Below, piece by piece: positions 35,213 to 44,744 of a DNA stretch of 64,000 bases. The notes under the pieces were generated by a model. That model saw only the letters and a program-made list of their open reading frames with translations, was not told the origin of the DNA and made no database searches. Both the position numbers and the translations under genes were made by a program. The DNA comes from Daedaleopsis sinensis. Its lineage: Eukaryota; Basidiomycota; Agaricomycetes; Polyporales; Polyporaceae. The stretch lies in the NCBI GenBank assembly GCA_033807695.1, contig CM066300.1, positions 1,364,001 through 1,428,000 on the forward strand. Reading direction: 5' to 3'. Position 1 is the first letter of the stretch. Each line of letters begins with the position of its first letter.

Positions 35213-37518
35213 CTAGGCCTCATCTTCGCCATCAGCGTTCCCGTTCCTAACCCTGCTCTGACTGCGACTGCGACTGCGGCTGCGACTCCTGCCTATGATC
35301 GACCGCTCAGACGGGCTGCCCGTGAGCACCGCCCCATACTGCGGGTTCAAGTTCGAGGGGCCTCGCATCGTCGTCTGCTTCGGCGTTATCCCAGCGAGGA
35401 GCGCGCTGTCAGACGCAGCGGCCGCCTCGAGCAGGCCGGGGCTCAGCAGCGGCGTGCGGTCATTCGCGTCATTGGGTAGCGAGTGCGCACGAGACACGCG
35501 ATTCTCGATGATCCTGGTGAGACAGCAGGTCAGTGGCGAGTCAGGCCGGTGAAGCATGAGGGAAGACGGACCCCTTCATGACGGTAGCGTCGCGGGCTCG
35601 CTTGGCGCGCCGTTTGGAGACATTATCTTCGAACCGGTCGGTCTCGTCTACGATCTCTTCCGAGATGATTTCTTCGATGATGTCCTCGAGCGTGATGACC
35701 CCAATAACTCCGCCCTCGACGCCAGGTGTACGGCTCAAGAGGATAAGATGGGCCCGGCCGGTTTGGCTGGAAGCTGCGTGAGAATCTCATGCTGGCGGAC
35801 GAGCGGGAGAACATACAAGTAATCCAGGGCTTGGAAACAGTTGATAGTAGGCGGAGCCTCTGGTAGAAGGGAAAGCGGGAACTCCGAGACGGGTATAGCA
35901 GATGAAGAATCGTAGACCGATAACTTGACCGAACATTATATATGTCTCCAGCAATGTTAACTGTGCGGGAGCACTCACCATTTTAACGAGCAGAATACCG
36001 AGGTATCGAGTGGGATGGCCGGTTTGATGCACTGGGATACGCGAGTAGCCGCTGCGCAAACTGCACGGAATGATGAGAAAGCGATATCAGTCACAAACCC
36101 ATAGGAAACGCACATCCAATCGACAGTCTCGTGGTCGAGCACACGGTCTGCGCTAATGGTAACGACATCCTGCCAGACAGTTCATAGTCAGCTAATAATC
36201 GCATATATCCACCGATATAATACCTTGATGGGAGTCATGATTTGTTCAACCTTCTTGTTGTTGAGTTCGAGGACGCCGTTAAGGATGCTGATTTCGTCAT
36301 CGCGGAGCGGCTCTTCACCTTGACGATGGAAGGCAAGGAAGGATTTGAGCTCAGCCTTCTTGTAAGTGTTTGCCTCGTTATGGCCAAGAGCCCAGTCGAG
36401 CAATTTAGCGATAGGCCAGGCAATGGGGGCTACGTCGGTCATTGTGAGTACGATGTTTCAATGCGAAGATTCACGAACCGAATAGGTACATGATAGCTAG
36501 GACGACGGGGGCACACTTAGCTCCCACCGAAAGACCATAGCGGACGCTAATGGCTTGTGGTATGATTCTGCGAATATTGTAAGTTTACGGACACAACGAG
36601 TGTAGAGCTAAGCACTCACTCTCTGCGCACCAAGGACGTTTATGCATAAATGAGCTACATGTGAGGGTGTTCACTTGAAATGACGTCACATACCCAAAGA
36701 TCACTACACGGAGGATCAGAAGAAAGTTCGTTCGACGTGATCAAGGGACGAGACTTACCAATCATGACCGTCGAGATAACCACAGCGGCTACACCTCCAC
36801 CGAGCTATGTGTCATGTGAGCTGTGGCGGATGAGAAGATGTGGAAGGCGGAACATACTGCACTGTCAAGGAAGATGGGCAAACTTTCATTGATGATCTGA
36901 GAGATACGCCGTTCATGTCAAGAGTTCTCAACTCGGTGCATTCGTTACGTACGACGTTGCCGAGGAGAAGGACCTGAACGGAGGGGGAGAGTTGAGACTG
37001 TATAGGGGCAAAGGAAATTGCAATAACCACATACGACGAGGACCCAGTGGCGGCCTTTGTTGAGAAGACTCAACACTAGAGAGAGATGAGAAGGAGAGTG
37101 TGAGCAGACAGCGTGATGCATACCTTTTTGAGCATTCTTGCGTTCGACGGGATCGTCAGAAGAGGCAGAGAGGACGCGGAGGTGCAGTTCATCAAGGCCC
37201 ATCAAACCGAGAGTAAGACTGAAGATGATCGGACGGTAAGTTAGGCACAGGCACGTTACAGAGAAACACATACCCTGCAAAAACACCTCCGGCAAGGACG
37301 AGGCCTATGCTAACGACGACCTTGTACCAGAACTCGGGGGAACCGGGCTCTTCTCCGTGCTCATGTGGCTCTCGCACGGTCGCGGTGAATAAGGAAGGAA
37401 GAGCAGGAGAGGCATTTGCAGAGTGTAGGAAGCTTAGTAGAAGAGGGAGTAACATAGCAGGTAAGAGAGCGAGGGAGGAGGAGATGGTGGATGTGGTTGT
37501 GGCTGGAAGAGAGTGCAC
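35213..37518 (-). CDS. CNNM/MAM3-type membrane protein (DUF21 + CBS pair)
   Basis: Members of this family handle divalent metals (yeast Mam3 at the vacuole, animal CNNM for magnesium). The start at 37518 gives a hydrophobic N-terminus ([15 protein letters not shown]), then [11 protein letters not shown] and [19 protein letters not shown], typical of the DUF21 transmembrane domain. A cytosolic CBS pair follows, with [38 protein letters not shown] and [20 protein letters not shown]. The tail ends in an Arg-Ser run ([12 protein letters not shown]) and GNADGEDEA, stop at 35213. It has about ten short introns. Start codons of this gene and the tRNA methyltransferase gene are only 92 bases apart. 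Confidence 0.88.
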
Positions 37519-37610
37519 TTATGTCAATGACGACCCGAGGCGCGTCGGTGGCAGACGTCACGTGCACCGCGTCTTCTCCTAAGTCCTCCTCGCGGCCCGG
37601 CTCGTCCGCC
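37519..37610. promoter_or_regulatory. Very short bidirectional promoter
   Basis: Only 92 bases lie between the divergent start codons of the CNNM-type gene and the TrmA-family gene. The sequence has a CACGTG E-box word, part of GACGTCACGTGCACC, at 37,559-37,564. Promoter elements may extend into 5' coding sequence. Confidence 0.5.
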
Positions 37611-39819
37611 ATGTTTTCTGCTCTGCTCTCTCGATCGCCTCTCGTCCTCCGTCTTCGTCGTCCCGCTCTGCTCGCTGCCCGCCCGAGGATGGCCAGCACA
37701 CACCCCCGCTCTCGCTCGTCCACGCCTTCCGGTCTTGGCCCACCACCGGAGAAGAAGCAACGGCTTGATGAGCCAAGCTCGTTGGAGACTGCCGAGCCCA
37801 CCCTCGCCTCGGCAGATTCTCAGCTCGTACCAGATATCATTGCTGCCAAAAAGCCGCAAAAACAATCCAAGCAGAAGAAGAAGAACAAGCGGAATGTGCG
37901 ACGCACCGCAGAGCCGTACTCGGGCGATGACATTCTCATCCGCGAAGTTATAGAACTACTTGGCTCGGACTATGCGCGCGAGGCCACTAGCAACGACAAG
38001 GATTGGGATGCCCCCTTCGAGCAGTCTACTCAGCTTGAGCTGACTGTCTCTTGCATCTCTCCCTCGATAGGTTAGTTCTTGCGCATACCTCCCGTCCGAT
38101 CATCTCTGCTTCTACGACACCCCATGAAACCGAAATCTAATGGACCGATGCCCACTCTGTCCCTCGAAGTATGGCCTGATTTCTCTCTGTCTCAGGTGAA
38201 TCATTGTCCATCGCAACTCACAACGACCGCAAATGGGTCATCGTCACTCCCCTCTCCCTGCCCGGCGAGCGTATACGGGTTCGTGTCTACAGGCATTCTC
38301 GCCTTCACTCCCGTGCCGACCTACTAGAGGTCCTCGAGCCGAATCTTGAAATGCGCGACATGTCTCGCGTTCGCTGTCAATATTTTGGCAAGTGCGCCGG
38401 CTGCCAATATCAGGTGTGTACGCCGGGTCTCAAATCCCTCCGGCGCGCAAGCCGCTTATTCCACGCGCAGATGCTCTCTTACGAGGCCCAGCTCGATCTG
38501 AAGCGTCAGACAGTCGTCCAGGCGTACAAGAACTATTCCAGTATGCACATGTCTCGTCCTGTCCACCCTGTTCCTTATACCCCGACCAGGTATACCCCCG
38601 GAGCTTGTCCCCCCAATCCAGCCCACCATCGGCTCTCCACTACAATACGGATACCGCACTAAGCTCACCCCACATTTCCAAAAACCGAAGGCGCATAGAC
38701 CCGCCCCCGAGGAAGGCAAGCCGGATTGGCTCAAGATTGGCTTCCACCAAGTCGGCACGCGACATGTCATGGACATCGAAGTCAGCTCGGCTGCTTTCTC
38801 CTAAAAAGCTGCGCAAATGCTCACCTGTCCTGACTTGTCTAGGAATGCCCCATTGCGACCCCGGTCATTAACACAGCCCTCACCCCAATCCGGGAAGATG
38901 TGATTAAGTATGTATGCTACCAGCGTCGCTGCCAGCTCTCGCTTTCGCGAGACATTCTGACCGCCCATGTAACAGAAACATCACCAAATACAAGAACGGC
39001 GCGACGCTCCTCCTCCGCGAGTCCCTCCCGATCCCCACCGAGCCCTCCTCCGCAACCGCAACCACGGACACCGACGGCGACCCCATCTGCGTAACGGACC
39101 AGAAGGGGACCGTCCGCGAGCGCGTCGGCGATCTCCTCTTCGAGTACACCGCCGGCACCTTCTTCCAGAACAACAACTCCGCGCTCGTCCCGCTCACGTC
39201 CTACGTCCGCGACGCGATCTTCCCCCCGGACGATCCCGCACGCGTGAAGCCCACGCACCTCGTCGACGCCTACTGTGGCTCCGGCCTCTTCGCGCTCACC
39301 CTCGCGCGCCACTTCTCGACCGTCGCCGGCATCGAGCTCTCCGCCGAGTCCATCCGCGCCGCCGAGCACAACCTCGCCCTCAACGGCCCCGTCCTCTCCT
39401 CCTCTTCCTCCTCCGCTTCCTCTGCCGCCGCCTCGCCCGCCTCCGGCCCGGAAGTGACGTTCATGTCCGGCGACGCCGCGAACATCTTCTCGACCGTCCA
39501 GCACTTCCCCCGCGCACACACTGTGCTCGTCATCGACCCGCCGCGCAAGGGCACCGACGCGCGCTTCATCGAGCAGATGCTCGCCTTCGGCGCGCACACC
39601 GTCGTCTACGTCAGCTGCAACGTGCACACCCAGGCGCGCGACGTCGGCACGATCCTCGCGCGCAGCGCCGCCCAGGCCGACGGCGAGTCTGACGGTGCCG
39701 GTGCTGTGAACGACGGCAGCGGCACGAAGAAGAAGTACGTCCTCGAGAGCCTGCGCGGGCTCGACCTCTTCCCGCAGACGGCGCACGTCGAGGCGATCGC
39801 CGTCCTGCGGCTGGTGTGA
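37611..39819 (+). CDS. TRM2: tRNA (uracil-5-)-methyltransferase, TrmA/Trm2 family
   Basis: The enzyme methylates U54 of the tRNA T-loop to m5U using SAM. The start at 37611 gives MFSALLSRSPLVLRLRRPALL, which could be a mitochondrial leader; a second Met (RMASTHP, 37,689) could give a cytosolic form. The basic segment KKPQKQSKQKKKNKRNVRR precedes a TRAM-like region (GERIRVRVYRHSRLHSRADLLE). The cluster CQYFGKCAGCQYQ follows, then the catalytic half: AGTFFQNNNSALVPL, SAM-binding VDAYCGSGLFAL, DPPRKGTDARF and the nucleophile Cys in VVYVSCNVHTQARD. The end is VEAIAVLRLV, TGA at 39817. Four or so introns. All motifs expected for activity are present. Confidence 0.9.
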
Positions 39820-40066
39820 CCGTCGCGCGTCGGCGCGCACACGTCTAGACGGGTCTATTAGTCTACTACTACTAGTAATGCACATGCCGAGTTGAATCGA
39901 GTCGTGACAGGCATCGGTAGCGTTGTGTCCGGATCCTTGTCCATGTACGTGCAGACTAGCGTAAGGCGTAAGTAGCGGTCGCGAGCCCTCCAGAGAGCAG
40001 TCCGAGCGAGCAGGGAAGTCCAGACTCCGTGCGCCCGCTGCGTCCGAGGGCGAGCGCCGCCATGCA
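39820..40066. other. Convergent 3' intergenic region
   Basis: Shared 3' region of the methyltransferase and decarboxylase genes; nothing else recognised. Confidence 0.4.
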
Positions 40067-41945
40067 TCATTGGGGCGAGCCCTCGGTCGTGACGTCCCCG
40101 AGCATCTGCCCGACCTTGATCTTCTGCCCCGCGCTCACCGCAAAGTCGAAGTCGTGCGGCGCCTCGAACACGAGCACGATCGTGCTCCCCAGGCAGAACC
40201 CGCCCATCTCCTCGCCCTTGACGAGCGGCTGGCCGTTCAGGATCCGGGACGCGCCAGAGTACACGGCCTCCGTGTACGTCCCGGCCGGGTGGTCGCGTCG
40301 CTTGCCGACGTTCGTCCGGAGCGCCTGTGCATACGAGTGAGCTGGCGTGCGTACATGCGTGCGCGCATGCGGGGGCACGCACCTTGTCGAAGTTGATCTT
40401 GATGCTGCCGACGTTCGTCGCGCCGACGGGCACCATGCTGAAGAAGCCGTGCTTCCAGCGCCCAAGCAGCGCGACACGCTCGTTGAGCACGAACAGGTTC
40501 TCGAGCCGCTTCGCCATCCACGGCGAGACCGAGAACAGGTCGCCTGCACTCACACATCAGCACACATCAGCATACACCCGCACACGCGTCGAACATGCAC
40601 GCACCAACAAAGTGCCGTCGGCGCTCGACGACCCACGCGGCGGGGCTGTGGAAGCGGTGGTAGTCGCCGGGCGCGAGGTAGACGACGATGAAGAACGTGC
40701 TGTTCCCGGGCTTGGTCCGCACGCTCGTGAAGCTGTCCCGGCGCACCGCTGTCGGCCGGATCCCGACCTCGCTCGCCATGCTCACGTCCTGCGCAACGGT
40801 CTCGGGCAAGCCCTGGTCCCTCGGCACGGACGCGTCGATGCGCTCGCCGTGCTTTTTGGCATTACCAGTGCCCACGTCGTTCGCTGGTGGGGGAGCGTCG
40901 GTGACGGGCGTAGACGTGCCCGACGCCGACGGTGTCGACGTCGGGGTGCCGAGGAGGTCGTTGAGACTGTACTCGATGCCGTTGATTTCCGCGAACTGGC
41001 GGTGGTTGACCTCCTCTATCGTGCCGTCCGGGAACTCGATCGACGTCGCGGCGGGTCCGTTTGAGCGAGCGACACCGAGGAGCGCGTCGAGCGAGTAGGT
41101 GCTGCCCTTGACTTGCTCGATGCGGCCGTCCTTGATGACGCCAAAGTGGAGCACACGACCGTCCGCAGGGCTTACCTGCCAGCCGGCGTAGAGGATGAGT
41201 CCAAGGCAGCAGAGTAGTTGGAGTAGTGCGTACCAATACGGCATCAGCAATCGGCCGCGCCCCGTCTTTGAGCTTCCTGTAGAAGAAGTCGCCCAGGCTG
41301 GCGTACTGCGCGAGGTCGGCGGGGTCGATCTCCTCGAGGTCGCAGCCGAAGATAGTGGCGTACACCCGGAAGCCAACGGGGCGCATCCAGACGGGGAGCT
41401 CGAGCGAGTTGAGGTAGCCCCAGACCCTCGAGAGGTTCCGGAGCGGGAGCGCACCAATCACATGTACCTGGAACGGGGGACGCGTTGAGCAAGTGTTGCC
41501 AGGTCACAGCTGGAGGGAGGGGAGAAAGGTGGACGTGGACATACGTGCCAGGGCCCCTTCAGCCGTAAGATCTCATTTCCGTGCTCGTCGACCGCCACCT
41601 CGCGCGCGGTCGATCTTTTGCGGTATTGGAGGACGATGAGGAGCAGCGCGCCCGCAGCGACGGGGAGCGGGTACCACTTTGTCGGTGTGTTCTGCCATGC
41701 CTGCACCAGCCTCTCTGGACGGTGTCAGACAGCGCGAACGGGGTCGGTGCGTGCTGCGACTCGGACTCACTGTAGAGAGGGAGGTGGGCCCCCGTCGAGT
41801 TGTCGTAGGAGTTGCGGGAGTCTTGGGAGAGGAAACGTGCGGTAGAGCGGCGGAGGAATGCGCCAGAGCGGGCGAGGTGGCCCTTGAAAGCAGCCCTACG
41901 AGGAAAGAGGGTCGAGAAGGGAGAGTTGTGTTGCGTGAACTTCAT
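40067..41945 (-). CDS. PSD1: Mitochondrial phosphatidylserine decarboxylase (Psd1 type)
   Basis: The enzyme converts phosphatidylserine to phosphatidylethanolamine at the inner mitochondrial membrane. The start at 41945 gives an import leader ([20 protein letters not shown]) and one membrane segment ([14 protein letters not shown]). Then come [32 protein letters not shown], the catalytic [11 protein letters not shown], and [15 protein letters not shown] sequence ([12 protein letters not shown]). The self-cleavage motif LGST lies in [14 protein letters not shown], where Ser becomes the pyruvoyl group. The stop is at 40067. A Thr/Ser/Pro-rich insert ([16 protein letters not shown]) lies between the PADGRV and DYHRF parts. 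At least four introns. Complete and probably active. Confidence 0.92.
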
Positions 41946-42327
41946 CCTCGCCCATCCCCTGCCTGAGCTCGGTCGACGGTGCTCGTCAACCTGCACGACC
42001 ATCCATATTGGCCGGCGTCTATTCAGCCATTTACACATGATATCGCCGTCTGACTTCGTACGTACTGATGTTACATTGCTGATAAAGTAAGAGTACATCG
42101 TGTGTGAGATGGTAAGTACAACCGGACGCCCGTGAGATGTCGTTATATGCATAATATCCAGCCAATCTATAATGCCCCTTAAAAGCCAGGAATACTCGAC
42201 CAAACCCCCAAGAGGACAATGCACTAACATAACATAGCGATGTGTGTGTAATGCGTCTTCTATGATCTATTGGAATATCTTGACGGATTTCACTTCCCAG
42301 TCTGTGGAATCGCCACAAGCATCAGCA
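41946..42327. other. Intergenic region PSD1 promoter / GH16 3' end
   Basis: About 380 bases between two minus-strand genes. No additional gene or repeat recognised. Confidence 0.4.
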
Positions 42328-43891
42328 TCAGGCGGAAATGGGCGGGGGCTGGTACGCACAAGCCTCGTTGAACGCAGAACCGTGGTTCCGCACGAACTCC
42401 TCGCAGGTGGAGACTCCAACGCGCGCCGCGCAGCTCTGCTCCTGCCCAGGGGCCCCGGCGTCGTTCCAGACGTTGCCCGCCCAGTCCCCACTGGACGGCG
42501 GTGCGCGGTCAGTGCCCGTACAGTCTCGGGATGAATGCATCGGAGGACGTACCAGAGGGTGGTGTCGAAGATGGCAGAGTGGTCGTGGAAGAACTGCGAG
42601 GGGTTGCAGTGGGACGCGGGCCACAACGCCATGGGCTTGCCCCACTTGTTGGGCAGCGGCGCCCCAGCGGAGATGTCGGACGGGATGTCGTTGCGGGGGA
42701 AGAACCACACGGACACTCCGTCGTCGACCCATTGCACTACAAGACACGTCAGCAACGAGCTACAAGCCTCGTGCGAAGTACGAGTACGCACTAGCGTAGA
42801 CCCCGCCGCCGTTGTTGTTGAAGCCGACGCCGTAGGTGTTGCTCTGGGTCGCGACCATGCCGCAGCCGGCATTGCTCGTCTCGAGCGCGGCGCAGTTCGT
42901 GCCGCCGACGACCGTGCCGGTGATGCCGAGCGTGTCGCTGCTCGCGGAGGCGATCGTGCACCCGTGCGCGGTGTGGATCGTCGCCTGGTTGTTCGCGTAG
43001 TCGTTCACGCCCTCGAGGATGTCGATCTCGCCGCCGTTCGGCCAGTTCGGGCCGTTGCTCCAGAACGCGGGCCACGTCGCGCACCCGGTCGGCATGTGCA
43101 CGGCGTCGAGGAGGACGAGCGCGCCGGTGTAGGTGTAGGTCGTCGTGATGCGCACGGAGCGACGGTTCCCGGACACTTGGGGCGTCGTGTCGACGCGCAT
43201 GATGGCGTTGCCGGCATTGTTGACTTGGATGAGGTTCGACGATTGCTGGGGGATCGTCAGGATTCGGAGAAACACAAACTTAGATAAGGTGGCCACGTAC
43301 TGCAGTGTTCCGGTCCACGTAGTCCACGATACCGTGAGTGGGGTCATCACCCGTGAAGAAGTCCCATCCGTCGAAGAAAGAATTTCCTTGCTAGAAAGGT
43401 AGTGAGTATACGCTACACACAGCTCGTATGGGTATGCATACGTAGTTCTTCGTAAGTTTCCAAGGAGAAGAGGGGGAAGGCGAAGGGTTGGAGCCTGTCG
43501 TGGTGGACGGATGTTTAGTGCTCGAGCTCGCTTCGCTTGAAGTCGAGTGTGCAGGGGAGGCGGAGGTCGAGGACTGCACCGAAGAAGAGGATGTACCATT
43601 GCTGCCGTGGGCGGGACTGGTGTTGGTCGCATTTCCCAGACCCGCGCCGTTTGCGTTGCTGACGCAGTAGGCGCGCTGGGTGTCACCGGTGGTTGCGGCG
43701 AGCTCCTGAGCGTACATGCCCGAGAAGGCCCTGCGGAGGTCCTTGGCGAGACCAGCACTGTGCTTCGCAGCTCGTCTGTGCAGACGGTTCGCTGTGCGAG
43801 CTAGAGACTCGGTGCCACGAGAGAGGAGACCTGCGTCGGACGGCGCAGTGTTCGCGAGAAGGAAGACGAGGAGGGGGAGATGGACGCGCAT
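42328..43891 (-). CDS. Secreted GH16 beta-1,3(4)-glucanase
   Basis: GH16 enzymes cut or remodel beta-glucans; in mushrooms many act on the fungal wall. The start at 43891 gives a signal peptide (MRVHLPLLVFLLANTAPSDA). A Ser/Thr/Pro-rich, probably O-glycosylated stretch (about residues 85-140) comes next, then the catalytic domain: FFTGDDPTHGIVDYVD, ATWPAFWSNGPNWPNGGE, the catalytic EIDILE in GGEIDILEGVNDYANNQ, and VQWVDDGVSVWFFPR. The C-terminus holds paired cysteines (QEQSCAARVGVSTCEEF) and ends YQPPPISA, stop at 42328. Three or four introns. The long Ser-rich N-terminal linker is longer than in minimal GH16 proteins of this type. Confidence 0.9.
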
Positions 43892-44744
43892 GCTGGCTGA
43901 GCTTCGGGGAGAAGGGGGGTGGCGAGGACTCGGGGGTGGCAGTCGTTAGATACAAGCAGAAAAGCAGAAGGTGGCCGGGCGCAGCCCTGGTGAAAGATGA
44001 AGAAGAGGAGAGACGAAAGGCCGGTCGCAGCGAGTCGTGGAGGATCCGGGGCGGAATAGAAAGAGAAGTGGGATTAGCCGGAAAGAGGTGGGAGAGTCTT
44101 ATTAATATCTGAGCAAACGACGAGCTTTGGTCAGGAAACGGGGTGGAGCGGGCGTGCGCACAAAAGGAGCGGCCGCACACACGAGGCTGCCCTTTTGTTC
44201 TTCCCCAATGCAGTGTCCTCATCTCCCGTTGTCCATCGCTAGCCGGCCGCGTCGAACGAAGCAGACGAGGCGGGCGAGAGGTCGAACAACGCATCTGAGC
44301 TCAGCCTTTGTCGTCGTCGGAGAGTTCCAACAACAATTCGAGCTCACATCCCACCTCATCCCAGGCGCGGCATAAGACGGTCCTCCGGGCCGGTCACGCT
44401 GTCGCCCGTCACACGTTCCAAGTGACGTCGATGGTCGGGCCATTCCCGCCCTCCCCGCCCTCCTCAGTCCTGGTGCCATCCCACCGTCCGGGGTCTGTAG
44501 CCAATCCTCTCGCCGTAGTCAAGCCTTGGCAAGACAAGACCTACGTTCGGATACCTTGCGCGACGTGCTCAGTGCGCTCTCTTCTCGTCGATCCGGAACT
44601 CAGTCCACATCAACACTGGCGTCCGACCTCCTCACGACCCGTTTACGACTTTAACGACCTCTTACGCTCGCTTGCTTTCTCTGTTCTGTGCCGTCTCTAC
44701 TTGCTACCATCTATTGTCTCTCTACGCTTACACTTGGACTCAAG
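43892..44744. other. GH16 promoter and left edge of the tandem duplication
   Basis: The first 230 bases lie upstream of GH16. From about 44,123 (AGCTTTGGTCAGGAAACG) the sequence matches 55,264 onwards, which marks the left edge of the direct duplication. Copy 1 has about 100 extra bases near 44,150-44,240 compared with copy 2. About 44,430-44,744 is the upstream region of the DUF300 gene and is closely similar in both copies. Confidence 0.7.

Noticed and set aside
38917..39885. 322-codon minus-strand frame
   Set aside because: Antisense shadow of the tRNA methyltransferase catalytic exon, which has all its motifs on the plus strand.
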